This document shows, piece after piece, positions 12,801-24,050 of a DNA stretch of 64,000 nt (position 1 is its first letter; every line of letters begins with the position of its first letter). Both the position numbers and the translations under genes were made by a program. The stretch covers positions 10,984,152-11,048,151 of the forward strand of contig OY783218.1 in NCBI GenBank assembly GCA_963678705.1, in the 5' to 3' direction. The stretch is from Panorpa germanica (Eukaryota > Arthropoda > Insecta > Mecoptera > Panorpidae). Under the pieces are notes generated by a model. That model was given only the letters and a program-made list of their open reading frames with translations, did no database searches and was not told the origin of the DNA.

Positions 12801-13580
12801 CATTTTGATGAAAATTTAATATTAAATATACTTTCAAACTTTTTATGATTATACTAATGCACACATGGTAAATTCATTACTTTAAAAGCGATAAAATAAG
12901 TCACAAAACGTTATATATTAGGTAAAATTATTATTATATTGCACACACATAAATGTGTTTAACGAGAAGTCCCCAACTAATTTTAAATTGTGACTAGATG
13001 TTAATGATTTTTCAGTTTTAATGGGTCTTTGAAAATATCAGTTGCCCTATGGAAGGCATTGGTTAAGTCCAATTAATACCAATTAAAAAAATGTAAGACT
13101 AATTGATTTTCTTAACTGTCCTTCCAATTAGTAGAGGACGCTGACAGAGATGAGCGGCAAAATTTGGGGTTGGCCAATTAGAAAACCTCTGGACACTGAC
13201 CCTGCTTAAATATATAAATAGATAAATAAAAAGAATAATAGATAAATTTTGTATTGTTTTTGTTGGCTTCATTCAAATCGTTTCTATTATGACTAAGAAC
13301 TTGTTATCACTAATAAATATTCAACATGATAACGAATGCACACAGATAATCAATACAAAGAAATAATTAGAAATAATTAAATATTTAAAAAAATAAATAA
13401 ATAAAATTAGTACAGTTTCTTGTTTGTGGAATGTAGTCAAGTACTTGAGTTGTTTTTTTTAACAAGGTAAGAAATTATAATTATGTGCATAAACATAAAA
13501 GGCAAATATTTGTTGCATATTTAAATTTAATTATGGTATTTCTTATACTGTTCTATTTGTAAATATGGTACACTTTCTTT
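9830..13580. other. Intergenic A/T-rich DNA without recognised gene
   Basis: No exon or RNA gene is supported. A simple run of 'actata' units lies at about 10595-10650. Positions 11626-11870 look like an old, diverged family A relative on the minus strand, with tgtactatatattgataaag followed by a gctatctcttttatacaaac-type block. A perfect 14-bp inverted repeat with a 3-nt centre lies at 12726-12756. Confidence 0.5.
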
Positions 13581-13592
13581 GTCCTGTGTTGC
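13581..13592 (+). repeat. Target-site duplication of SINE (left copy)
   Basis: gtcctgtgttgc occurs here and identically at 13864-13875, bracketing the SINE exactly. This is the signature of LINE-machinery retroposition. Confidence 0.85.
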
Positions 13593-13863
13593 TTTTTTTT
13601 TTTTTTTATTTATTTAACGTCGGCCTATTTCCGATGCTAAGTCCTATCACCGACGACCTCCTTCAATGTTGGCAGTATTTATGGTGTCGTGGCCTCATAT
13701 ATGTGGGCTACACCACTGCCTAATAACTGTATGATTATGTATGACCATAATCAATATAAGTTCATAATAACCAAACCCAGAAAATATATATCTGGTCCGG
13801 GGATCGAACCCGAAGACACAGCAGTCGGCGTCAAGTATCAATGCTCTCGCCCACTGTGTCGTC
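13593..13863 (-). mobile_element. tRNA-derived SINE, full length
   Basis: Read on the minus strand it has an A-box-like motif (gtgggcgagagc, 13843-13854), a B box (gggttcgatcc, 13801-13811), a tRNA-unrelated body and an A-rich tail (the T run at 13593-13607 on the plus strand). A perfect 12-bp target duplication flanks it. Related pieces occur at 43152-43340, 44889-44979, 51978-52100 and 58060-58193. It is a Pol III-type short retroposon and is mobilised by LINE proteins in trans, by analogy with other SINEs. Confidence 0.88.
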
Positions 13864-13875
13864 GTCCTGTGTTGC
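13864..13875 (+). repeat. Target-site duplication of SINE (right copy)
   Basis: Second copy of gtcctgtgttgc, directly after the SINE head. Confidence 0.85.
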
Positions 13876-14049
13876 AAATGAGATTATTTCTCGAAATTTT
13901 GACTGCTACAGTAATAAATATTGTACTGAATTTTAAATGCAATTTCGGGTCAATATTTTTACATTGTTTATACATAGAGGTTGCTATTACAACAAAATAA
14001 TTTAATTCTCAACAAAATAATTTCATGCAGTTTTGCCAGCCTTCGTATA

Positions 14050-14468
14050 AATTTTTTAGTGGTCGATTTTTCAATTGTTGATTGAAATTGATGTTAATAA
14101 TGTTTTTATTTTAATAAATATCTAAATGTTAACGAAGATATAGCAATTAAAAATTTGAATTGAAGTTTTAGCGCTACAGATGTCGGCCATATTTATGACG
14201 TAACATGTCTGTACTATTAAGGGCAGGTCAGTTATTTTTTCTGTGGATAAAAGTTCTGTGTTAAATATGCTATCACTTTTACGCTTTGTTGTATAAAAGA
14301 GATAGCAACTTAGCGGACGTGATATCACATGTTTTGGAATGTTCTATAACGTTGAATCCCTTTTATAATTAAAGGGACAAAATTACATTTTTAATTGTTA
14401 ATATCTTCTAACATATAAGGAGTTGTTAAAAATAATTGGACATTTGAGGTTCTAGTAACCAACCTTGT
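14050..14468 (+). repeat. Family A element, internally deleted and 3' truncated
   Basis: It starts with 'ttttttagtggtcgattttt' and has the gttgtataaaagagatagca and taatatcttctaacatataa blocks. It lacks the middle ctgctaaggcagacat block and the right terminal repeat. It is more diverged than the 17303 copy. Confidence 0.75.
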
Positions 14469-15070
14469 CGGTGCCATATTGTCCGTTCAAATTACTTCAA
14501 TTTATTGCGCTGATAATAAATATTTAACAATTTACTTCAAGTTTACTGATAGTAATTTATTAAAGTTAAAGTATATTCCAAGGTAAGCTGTTAAAAACAA
14601 TTACTTTGTTTCCTGTATGCATTATCAGTAAAATTTTTTTTTTTTGTAATAACCTAGACCTAGTAATCGTAAATGTTGTATATAGATAATTACTTTAGGC
14701 ATTTAGATATTTTTGCTATATGTTTAAACGTATAACAGCCCGATAAAACGCAGTGCTTGATGCACAATATTAATTTGCAAGCTTTTTGTAGTTTTCTTTA
14801 ATTCTTAAATTCAGGCGTCACTTTCAATTCTTTATCTACTTCCTTGTAGCTATTGAATAGGATCTTTAGGAGGAAATTTTGGAAATATATTCTGCATACG
14901 CATTTGTATATGTTGTAAGCCCATGTTCGTCAAGTTATTATTAAAAATTCGGCAATAAGTGTTCCCGTTAAAATAAAGTGTTTTCGGTATTTCCTAATAA
15001 GTTCCTCTTTATTATTTTAAACATATTTGTGGTCTTGCATTATATGTTAACAGTTAACGTATTTTAGAGA

Positions 15071-15287
15071 TATGGTCGAAGTTACGAGAGTTCGGCGGTG
15101 ACTCATATTTAAAACAAGTTGTGGGGTATAAACTGCTGATATAACTAAAAAGCATTGACTCATTTATTTTTCTATAATGTATATAGAAACGAATAAGACA
15201 AAATTCATTATCGTATTATAAATTTATACCGCTCTTATAACCTCTTTTAAGTATAAGTCACCGCCGATCTATCGTGATTTTGACTAT
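15071..15287. repeat. Family H palindromic element
   Basis: It is bounded by inverted repeats of about 45 bp centred on 'ttcggcggtgactcatattt' (left) and 'aagtataagtcaccgccgat' (right). Both outer ends read TATRGTC and lie next to TA. There is no coding capacity. Half of the same element is at 60673-60771. Confidence 0.75.
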
Positions 15288-15903
15288 ACTAGATTTAATT
15301 TTCCTTTTAACTTTCCCCTAAAAAAAAAGACATGTAAAAATTGTGATTCTTTGACGGTGTGCACAAAAATGAGAAATGAATTTTTCTTGTAATTCGATCA
15401 GATCACTCTGGTATTTCAAGAAACATGATACATATTATCTTTATTCTAATTTACTTAATACCGGATTTTCCATTATTGAAAGTAGTGATTAATTTTCAAT
15501 CTATTAATTGATTTACTATTTTTAACCACAATTAATCACTACTAAAGAATTTACACAATAAAATGCATAATAAGAGTATTACATTTATAACGCATGATTG
15601 TTAAAATCAGACATTCAAAAAGAACAACAAAGGCACTCCAGTTGCAGCTAATAAACGTGTTATACAGGTATATTAACAATGAGTCATCAACGTTCTTGGA
15701 ATACCCTGTTATTTAATATGCAAAATGTATAAAGAATATTATGTATCATATGTGGCAAAGTTTGTCAAAGAAAAAGGAGGTTTGTTATTTTGAGAAGTAA
15801 GTTCTATGTCCTTAATGCAAGATGGGATCATTCACATAATACGTACTGTAGAAAAACTCACTTATCCCAAATAAAAAAAACACCATCTCTTTACGTCAAA
15901 CAA

Positions 15904-16555
15904 TAATGGGCTTGTGTCCTATGTCTTTAATTTTAATAAAGTGGGTTACTAGAAACTCAAATGTCCAATTATTTTTTAATAACTTCTTATATGTTAGGAG
16001 ATATTAACAATTAAAAAAGTCATTTTGTCTCTTTAATTATTAAAGGGATTCAACGTTGCAAATGCATGTGACCTCACAACCGCTTGCTATCTCTTTTATA
16101 CAACAGAGTGTAACAGAGATATATTCTTGACAGAACTCTGACAAGTTGACAGGTTACCAACCTTACAGTTCATAAATCTCTGCTGTATGTATTTATATAT
16201 CAAAATATCAAATATTATTTACAGCTATTTCGAAAAGCAATAAAATTTCAATATTATGTCTGCCGTAACAGGGTTAAATAAAACAAAAACTTATTATTCT
16301 TTGACTTGACTTGATTATTTGACTACTAACAGCTACAAAACGTTACCACAGCACTGACCTACTCAACAAATAACTGACGTTAAAATTTCACGTCATACAA
16401 ATGGTCGACCATCTTACAGCGCTAAAACTACAATTCAAATTTTTAATTGCTATATCTCCGTCAATATTTAGAAATTTAATAAAATAGACACGCCAATACA
16501 CATTTATTAACATCAATTTCAATCAAGAATTGAAAAATCGACCACTAAAAAATGA
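15904..16555 (-). repeat. Family A element, inverted, one terminal repeat missing
   Basis: Plus-strand start 'aatgggcttgtgtcctatg' is the right terminal repeat in reverse. The element reads collinearly on the minus strand through ctgttacggcagacat to 'gattgaaattgatgttaata', ending at the gtggtcg block without the other terminal repeat. Confidence 0.8.
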
Positions 16556-16941
16556 TATTTCTCTACCTATGGCTGTACCACACCTTGAGCACATCTGGTA
16601 CGTGCACAAATAGACCGGCTTAACGTTCTTGTCGGGTAGGGGTTCGCATCATACCCACTATACTTTTGTTGTATACATATAGTTTAGTTCAGTATTGGAA
16701 TTCGCAGACTCAGCTCTTGGTGAGAGCTCACAAGTTTAAACTTGCTTTTGTTTGTGAAATATTAGAAAAAAATATTTAAACCAGCATGCTTTATCCAATT
16801 ATATTTGGTATGTGCATTTCAAATGTTTTTTATAAATTTTTTACCGAAAAGGATTTTATTAAATTTGAAGCCCAGTTCTAAAATTGGTATTATATTAAAG
16901 TAATATATTTGCGATAATTATTGAATTAATAAAATTTAAAA

Positions 16942-17176
16942 ATGACATTTGTTAAAAAATCATACAAATTTTTCATATTTTTGTGCTGCTTGTGTTTGTA
17001 TTTAATATATGATGTTCGTTTTGTAGGATATCTTCTGAATTTAGTGGTGGTGAGTTCTGAAAGAATGGACAACTTTAACACATCGATATATTTCCCTCAA
17101 ACGAAGAATAATTTTACGCTGTTGACATGGGCCCATGCAGCTAACAGTCAGACAAAGTTGAATATTGCCATAATAG
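16942..17176 (+). CDS. Menorin-like gene, exon 1
   Basis: From ATG 16942 to donor gtaagt at 17177, ending one base into a codon (78 codons plus G). It encodes the hydrophobic N-terminus (KFFIFLCCLCLYLIYD) and the TWAHAANS motif with the first catalytic-type histidine. Two sequons are present (NTS, NFT). Confidence 0.9.
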
Positions 17177-19578
17177 GTAAGTGCTAATTTGTTAAAATGT
17201 CACACGGAACATTGTCAAATAACCTTCCCCGGATATATAATGTTTTACGTTTAAGAAGCTACTTATTACTTTAATATTATCCGGTATAAACTTTAGCAAC
17301 CAATGGGTTTGTGTCCTCATTTTTTAATGGTCGATTTTTCAATTGTTGATTGAAATTGATGTTAATAAATGTGTATTGGCGTGTCTATTTTATTAAATAT
17401 CTAAATTTTGACGGAGATATAGCAATTACAAATTTGAATTGTAGTTTTAGCGCTAGAAATGGTCGGCCATATTTCTATGACGTGAAATGCATTTTGACGT
17501 CAGTTATTTGTTGAGTAGTTCAGTGCTGTTGGTAGTCGAAATAATCAAGTCAAGTCAAAGAATAATAAGTTTTTATTTTATTTAACCCTGCTAAGGCAGA
17601 CATAATATTGAAATTTTATTGTTCCTCGAAATAGCTGTAAATAATATTTGATATATAAATACATATAGCAGAGATTTATGAGCTATAAGGTTGGTAACCT
17701 GTAAACTTGTCAGAGTTCTGTCAAGAATATATCTCTTTTACGCTCTGTTGCATAAAAGAGATAGCAAATAGCGGTTGTGGAATCACATGCAGGTAGAATG
17801 TTGTTCAAAGTTGAATCCTTTTAATAATTAAAGGGACAAAATGACGTTTTTAATTGTTAATATCTCCTGAAATATAAGGAGTTACTAACTTTATACGACT
17901 TACGACACAAGCCCATTGTTAAACTTTAGTAACCAATTGAATATTTTCTGTTATTCTTAATTATATTATACAGGCTATAAAACATTGTGGAAATTTGTTA
18001 TTCCACAAATTATGAACATAATTAATTAAATGTAATAATTTAAAGTAAAAAAAGCTTTGATTACGATTTTTGCACAATTCATCGCAATTTAATTCACATT
18101 TTCTTGTTGCTCTAGTACATTCGACGTTTGTTACAAGAGCTACTAACAAATTTCGTAAATACTTACTAATTAGAAAGCATGATAATTCTGAACGTGATCG
18201 CGACAATTTATTACTCCTATTATTTTGATATAAAAACACATAATAACTAGTCTACGCTATATTCAAGGATTGTTTTTCTATAAGAAACGTATTTCAAGTA
18301 AACACAAAGAAACATTGAAAAAATTCTCATTATTACATTAACATTAATTACTTTATTATGTGAATTACTTCAAATGGAACCGAATTTTTACAGATGATGA
18401 GATTATGATGATAGAAGCAGATATTGTCCTAGGGTACTTAATTGACGAAGCAGGTGATCACAACAAAAATAAACAACAACCTATTATGGCACATCCTCCA
18501 GAGACAACATCAGACTTAAGTTTAAAAATGTTTATGGAGGAAATTATAAAGCATAATAATATTACTGCAGGGAAGAATAAGAAAGGAATGAAATTAGATT
18601 TTAAATCAATTGAAGCATTTCAAGCATCAATACCGATTTTGAAATTATTGTACGATCAGGTGAGAAATATTTCTATATTAAGTTGACGCTATAATTCTGA
18701 ATTAATAAAAAACTCACTAAACACATAGCATGAATATTACTTTTGTATATTTTACTTAAGCTAAGCTTGGTATCATTTAATCAAAAAAGGTTTTACAATT
18801 CCTGAGGACAAACAAGCATTATCCACTCGCCCATAGGTGGTGTTGGTAAACTTAACATATTAGAAATTAATATAGTTTTTAATAATCTAATTTTCAGATA
18901 AATTTTCCCACTTGGTTAAATGCAGACATTCTGAAAGGACCAGGAGAAAACAACGATGTTACACCAGTTGATTCCAAAAAATTTTTAGACGGATGTGGTA
19001 ATTTTACAAACTTTGTATTATCATTAGGTATGTAGTAACAAATTCTAATTTACTTTATATGAGATACAAACCAAATTGTTTTGGTTGTAATCTAAGATGT
19101 GAATAAAATACCTACTATATTTATAGTGTGTTTCTAAACTGTATTTAATATTATTTCATCAGGATGGACAACCAAATACGGCAGTGATAAGAAAATAGTA
19201 AGCTACACTGATCAAGAAGCTTTTGATATTTTGGATGAAATCTTAGAAGTTAGAAATGTAGTAACATTCCCTGTAAGAGCAGGCATTGCAGCTAACAGTA
19301 TAGATGTTTTAAAACATCTCTTAGATGAAGATGATAAATATACAATAACTATTTGGTCCAGTAAAGATGATTATGTTAATGTTCCTATGTTAAGGCATTT
19401 AATATCAACAATCGGTACCAAAAGGACTTATTTAGATGTGCCTAAAGAACTAAAGGAACAGATATTTTCGAATAAGGAAAATGGATCTGAGAGAATAATG
19501 ACAAGTGTTGGACTTGTAGGAGCTGCTATGTTCGCTACACTCATGTTCTATATGAGTAATCGATTAAGTTTGGAATAA
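16942..19578 (+). CDS. FAM151/menorin-family membrane protein, complete, four exons
   Basis: Joined exons 16942-17176, 18394-18659, 18898-19027 and 19163-19578 give 349 codons (348 residues). The protein matches the FAM151 (DUF2181, menorin) pattern in order: TWAHAANS (62-69), MMIEADIVL (83-91), PIMAHPP (108-114), GMKLDFKS (143-150), WLNADIL (173-179), LSLGWTT and FPVRA. Known for the family: C. elegans MNR-1 is a skin-derived cue that shapes sensory dendrites, and the fold is related to PLC-like and glycerophosphodiester phosphodiesterases. Residues H65, E86, D88 and H112 are spaced like the catalytic set of that superfamily. A hydrophobic N-terminal stretch (about 8-38) and a C-terminal one (about 322-340) suggest entry to the secretory route and membrane anchoring. 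ATG 16942 has an A-rich upstream context. Substrate and partners cannot be read from sequence. Confidence 0.92.
17287..17302 (+). repeat. 16-bp direct repeat flanking family A copy (left)
   Basis: The sequence taaactttagcaacca here matches taaactttagtaacca at 17920-17935, 15 of 16 bases. The pair brackets the family A element exactly, and no such flank is shared with the other copies. Confidence 0.7.
17303..17917 (+). repeat. Family A element, full length, in menorin intron 1
   Basis: It begins 'atgggtttgtgtcctcat' and ends 'cgacacaagcccatt', terminal inverted repeats of about 14 bp with one mismatch. The body has no open frame of note. Conserved internal blocks are ctgctaaggcagacataat and a ctctgttgcataaaagagat segment. 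It is the best reference copy of the family in the window and sits wholly within the intron, in sense orientation. Confidence 0.85.
17920..17935 (+). repeat. 16-bp direct repeat flanking family A copy (right)
   Basis: Partner of 17287-17302, starting two bases after the end of the element. Confidence 0.7.
18394..18659 (+). CDS. Menorin-like gene, exon 2
   Basis: The acceptor tttttacag ends at 18393 and the donor gtgaga starts at 18660. It encodes DDEIMMIEADIVLG, PIMAHPPETTSD and KGMKLDFKS. This holds the acidic pair and second histidine of the putative active site. Open frame upstream of 18394 (YFKWNRIFT) is intronic. Confidence 0.93.
18898..19027 (+). CDS. Menorin-like gene, exon 3 (130 nt)
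   Basis: The acceptor taattttcag ends at 18897 and the donor gtatgt starts at 19028. It encodes INFPTWLNADILKGPG, VDSKKFLDGCGNFTNF and VLSL. The family-typical LNADIL motif and both phases identify this exon, which is too short to stand out as an open frame. Confidence 0.93.
19163..19578 (+). CDS. Menorin-like gene, exon 4 and stop
   Basis: The acceptor ttatttcatcag ends at 19162. The exon encodes (G)WTTKYG, the VVTFPVRAGIAANS block, TITIWSSKDD and a C-terminal hydrophobic segment (SVGLVGAAMFATLMFYM) followed by SNRLSLE. TAA is at 19576-19578. The short polar tail after the hydrophobic segment argues for a transmembrane anchor. A GPI signal is less likely, because the hydrophobic run is not at the very end. 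Confidence 0.92.
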
Positions 19579-19583
19579 ATAAA
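19574..19583 (+). promoter_or_regulatory. Overlapping AATAAA signals at the menorin stop codon
   Basis: Two overlapping AATAAA hexamers (19574-19579 and 19578-19583) include the TAA stop itself. If used, the 3' UTR would be only a few tens of bases. A longer UTR in the A/T-rich DNA downstream is equally possible. Confidence 0.4.
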
Positions 19584-19748
19584 ACAAATACAACTACAAG
19601 TCTTAAATTATTGTTAATGATATTGTAAAACTCCATGTTAATGTTGATATTATTTCTTATTTAATTTTGTATTGTTAGGTATACAGTAAAATTAAATATA
19701 TATTAGAATTTATTTCTACATATGTAGTAGATCTTTCACTTTTATAGA

Positions 19749-20276
19749 GTTGATTGAAATTGATGTTAATAAATGTGTATTGGCGTGTCTATTTTATTAA
19801 ATATCTAAATGCTGCCGGAGATATAGCAATTAAAAATTTGAATTGTAGTTTTAGCGCTAGAAATAGTCGGCCATATTTGTATGACGTGAATTAACGTCAG
19901 TTATTTGTTGAGTAGGTCAGTGCTGTGGTAATGTTCTGTAGCTGTTGGTAGTCGAAATAATCAAATCAAGTCATAGAATAATAAGTTTTTATTTTATTTA
20001 ACCCTGCTAAGGCAGACATAATATTGAAATTTTATTTACATATAGCAGAGATTTATGAGCTGTAAGGTTAACAGCTGTTGTGATGTCACATGCATTTGGA
20101 ATGTGTACAACGTTGATCCCTTTAATAATTAAAGAGACAAAATGATTTAATTGTTAATATCTCTTAACATATAAGGAGTTATTATAAAATAATTGAACAT
20201 TTGAGGTTCTAGTAACCCACTTTACCAATATATAGTACACTTTTATAGAAATTAAGGCATAAGACAGGAGCCCATT
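19749..20276 (+). repeat. Family A element, degraded
   Basis: It starts at 'gttgattgaaattgatgtta' and runs through the ctgctaaggcagacata block to 'aagacaggagcccatt'. It lacks about 80 bp of the middle relative to the 17303 copy. It lies 170 bp after the menorin stop, so it could be in or near the 3' UTR. Confidence 0.78.
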
Positions 20277-21402
20277 TGTTTGCATCATGTGAACATCAGC
20301 TTTAATTGTAATGAAAATAAAATTCCTCTTTTTTTTAGATTAATTTATATTACAATCAAAAACTAAAAAAGAAACAACAACCCCTAAAAAATGTTCTGGA
20401 CTAGGCCATCTAATATTTGACCGGGCTCTACACCGAGTGGTATTTTCGCTGTGCCGATACAAACCGCGTCTTAAACCTAGGGAAGAACCTAGCTCCTTAA
20501 TGCTTCTACTATTTTGTGGTCTATAGCTATAAACTATACTCCTATACATCTCCAGCTATTAGCTACTACTTGAATTTCTATTGTTTACGAGTGTTGGACT
20601 GTATATATCCGTCCATAAATTACAACCGTGGCCTTTTGAGGGTTGTTTGCTTTACTGTTTATGTGTTAGTGCAATTCGGACACGAACAATAAATTCAATA
20701 CATTGGGGATTGCGGCAGAAACCTGATGGGGAGAGGACGAGGACTAAGGGTTGGGGTTGGTCCAGGGAATATAACAAACTTCAATAACAAATGATATCGA
20801 GCATGAGTAATAAATTTGAACATGATTTTGTCACATTTATTATAATTCCCCTCGAAAATTCTAAATGACCTATTAGCACAGAAACCAATAGTATAACAGT
20901 ATAGACAAAAGTTTTAGAGTAGGGCGCGTTACCCGTCCATTGCGGGTGGTGGACACTAAGAAAGTAAACATAAATAAAAAATAAGTATGTAATGCCAATG
21001 GATAAATATTGCGCCTGAATACGTATGCAATCTTTCTAACTTAAATCATATATATGTTTTAGTGCTTTACATAAAACTATTATTTATTATTTTGTACAAG
21101 TTGACCTTCACTGCATGTCATAAAGTGGTCTATTTTTCAATTGATCTCTGATTGTGGGTGTAACTAGATATGAATATGTTACAGACTGTGACTGTGGTGA
21201 GGTCAACACAAGATGTATTGACTGCATGATGGAGTGGTCTGTCATTCAGTCATTCGGCTTGCTCCGGGATGGGATTAGGTCAGATCTCGAGGATGCGGAG
21301 GGTGTCGCACTGCTGCAATAACCATACGACATGTGGTGTGATGCCCAATAACAATTATTTGCAAGTTTTAGTATTGCAGATAGGGTTGACTCATCATCTG
21401 AC
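20277..21402. other. Unassigned intergenic DNA, locally GC-richer
   Basis: No gene is supported. Positions 20380-20780 are less A/T-rich than the flanks and carry short open frames on both strands without a recognisable domain. This is probably unclassified transposon sequence. Confidence 0.4.
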
Positions 21403-21410
21403 GTCACTAG

Positions 21411-22172
21411 CAGTGGCGTTGTTACTGCCGTATCAATGATACTGGCCCCCGGGCAAAGTTATGATGGACCAAATGTTATGTCAGGTGTATATGAAGAAAA
21501 GAGCACTAAATTTAATTTTAAACGATGCTGCGAAACATGTTCCTGAAGTGTCAATTTTCGATAATTTAGAAAAAAAGCGGGTCAATGTTGAGTAACGATT
21601 CATCTGAAAAATATAAAATTATCCTTAAAAAGGTGTGTCCTACTAGATGGTTTTCAAGAAACGACGCTTTATCAGCTATAAGGAAAAAATATCTATTAAT
21701 AATGAAAATGTTGTACCAACTAAATTTAATTTTCACTAAAAAAGACGGACGTGCCAATTAATATAATTGACATTTTAGCGAGTTACAATTTTACAGTGCT
21801 TGTCACCTTTTTATCTTCAATATTTGAAACCGTAAAGCTATTTCTTAGGGCCTCTATGGGGCAAGAAAGGGTATCAGTTAGTATTGTCTATAGAGGCAGA
21901 ATATTAAGAAAAACTGAAATCGCCTTCAGCTATGAATGATTTAATAAATAAGTTCGCCGAACAAAAGGCAAGAAAAATGTATATTTGATTTGAATTGTTT
22001 GGCTAGCTTAGTTCCTAGGAGTACTAATTGAAAGTAATAACGTATAATCAATATATAATTATTTTAATTGAATTCGTGCGTTTTTGTTCCTTTTGTGAAA
22101 ATCTTTTACGCATCATTTGGGCCCCCCAACAAATTTTGATACTAGGCTCGTCTAAGGCACGCTACGCCACTG
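21411..22172 (+). mobile_element. hAT-superfamily DNA transposon, decayed
   Basis: The 762-bp unit starts CAGTGGCGT and ends ACGCCACTG, the short terminal inverted repeats typical of hAT. It is flanked by 8-bp duplications gtcactag (21403-21410) and gtccctag (22173-22180), 7 of 8 identical, matching hAT insertion. The interior encodes remnants of a hAT/ZMYM1-like transposase: NDAAKHVPEVSIFDNLEK near 21520-21580, then, after a stop and a frameshift, the KVCPTRWFSRNDALSAI block. It is a non-autonomous fossil. Confidence 0.85.
21490..21700 (+). pseudogene. hAT (ZMYM1/TTF-type) transposase remnant
   Basis: The plus strand reads LNLILNDAAKHVPEVSIF and, in another frame, VCPTRWFSRNDALSAI. This is the 'CPTRW..R..AL' block seen before the C-terminal dimerisation region of hAT transposases. 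At least one stop codon and one frameshift separate the blocks, so no functional protein can be made. Confidence 0.7.
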
Positions 22173-22520
22173 GTCCCTAGATCTAAGTATTTCGGTACAT
22201 GCAGATGTTGGATCAGAAATTAAGATAATTTGACAGAAAAGACAACATGTGGTTTCTGTTGCTTGATTTGACTAAAGTGTTTCTGGCAAAAAATGAATGC
22301 TGAAATATTTTTGGTTTTTATCTGTGAGTATAAAAAGTTAGCGCAACAACAACTGGTACATAAAAAGTTTATGAATTTTTTATGACTATTTCAAATTGAT
22401 GAGTTAAAAAGAAATTATTAAGTTAATTAATTCAATAGCAGATTTAACGCCATTTAATTTGAAGAGACAACACTTTGGCGTCAATCTTCGACCGTCCAAA
22501 TTATATGTTTTGTAGTATAT

Positions 22521-22790
22521 TCAGGTCTGTTCAAAAAATAAGATGAATTTTCAAATTTCGCGGGCTACGTACATTCGATTATCGATTTTTTTATTTTGTT
22601 ATGTTGGTACACTCGTCTCGAACATATGTTCACAGTTTTAGCTATATAGCACATTTAGTTTGTTTGTGAGAGGCATAAAAGTTAGAAGTGTTTTGCGTGT
22701 ACGGCGATTTTTTGCTGTCTAGTTTGCAGAGTTTGCATTAAATTTTGTGTGAAAAATGGAATCAAGTGCTCCAAAACGATAACAGATCGT
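22521..22790 (+). mobile_element. Mariner-like element, 5' part only
   Basis: It begins with 'tcaggtctgttcaaaaaata' beside TA and continues with an untranslated leader almost identical to that of 50158-50503. A short MESSAPKR frame follows and stops at once. Transposase body and right terminal repeat are missing. Confidence 0.75.
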
Positions 22791-22835
22791 ATAGATAAAT
22801 GATATTTTAGTACCGATTTCTCTGCTACATGTTAG

Positions 22836-23070
22836 CACTGGCGGATGATTGGAATATGCAGAGGCATACAGTGGAGAGGCTGGAGGGGCGACCAATCGCA
22901 GGCCCCCCTCGGATCTTGATTTTACGTGGGAGCTATAAAAAGGAAAATCTCATTTAAGATAGGTTTGAGTCATTTCTGTGTGACTAGATAACATTGACAT
23001 CGCGTGAAAAAGAAAAAGATCCCCACTTTGAATAGCGCCCCAGGCACCTATAATTCTTGGTACGTCACTG
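22836..23070. repeat. Possible small hAT-like element
   Basis: It is bounded by cactggcgg on the left and tacgtcactg on the right, which resemble CAGTGRCG-type terminal repeats. It contains GC-richer sequence than the flanks. No matching 8-bp target duplication was found, so classification is weak. Confidence 0.3.
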
Positions 23071-24050
23071 GGAGTATGTAATATTAGTATGATGGATAAT
23101 ATCTAAGTCATTTTCAATGTATGCAAATTCATCATGGTTTATTACAGAGATACGCTTTGAGACCATCAGTTTGTTAATATGATATCAATTATTTACCTAA
23201 ATTAGTCCCTCAGGATCCTATTATAGTCAATACTGGCGCCACAACACCATAGGGAACACACAGGAACTAGGAAGTAAAAGTATGAAATATGTACTGAAAA
23301 CGATATTTGAAAATAAAACTATGGTGTTATTAAAGTTGCATACACAAATAAATTGAAGGCGTTTAAAAATAAAATATCGTATTTTGTGAAATTGGATTTC
23401 AAATAACATTTATAGCAAACAATAAAAGAACATTTGTAAACAGTATTAAGAAAAATAATCATTTCCGTAATTGAACCGCCCGATGTCCGTCGTCCGTCGT
23501 CCGACCTGGTATTTATTTACCTTTGCACCAGGAGGTTGTTGTTCTCGAGTTCAGACTTATGTAAGTCCATAATATCAAAACCATATGCTACTTACTGCAG
23601 TACACCGCACGGTTATAGCAGTGTTGTCCGAGGTGTGGCCTTACAGTCTTTAAAATATTATTTTATATATATTTTATAATAATTTCTTCAATAATTTTTT
23701 TAACATTTTGTACATTGAGCTAGCTTAATATGAAGTGGACAGTTTTGCAAAAATCTTTTTATATAATTATAAATAATCAATCAAGTAGTTTATTAGATAA
23801 ATGCGAAATCATTCAGATGCTTAAGAAGTAATAAATCAAGAATGTAAGACCCACAGAGTGTAAAACTTACTGACAAAAAATATATTTTTAACAACAATTT
23901 TGTACATTTTTCATCCCTTAAACCGCTTCTGGGTATTCTGGTAGCAAAACACGGGTCAGTTGCTGTTCTCATAATTAGTTAACATGGACAGTCAACAAGA
24001 AATAACAGTAAATCATTAAAATTTGAACAGTTAAAGGTTGAAGGAAGGTT
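23071..24050. other. Intergenic DNA without recognised feature
   Basis: Mostly A/T-rich. A short tandem 'gtccgtc' run occurs at about 23484-23504. No exon or RNA gene is supported. Confidence 0.4.

Noticed and set aside
18360..18393. Upstream ATG/open frame for menorin exon 2
   Set aside because: A clear tttttacag acceptor at 18393 joins exon 1 in frame and restores the conserved motif; the frame before it is intronic.
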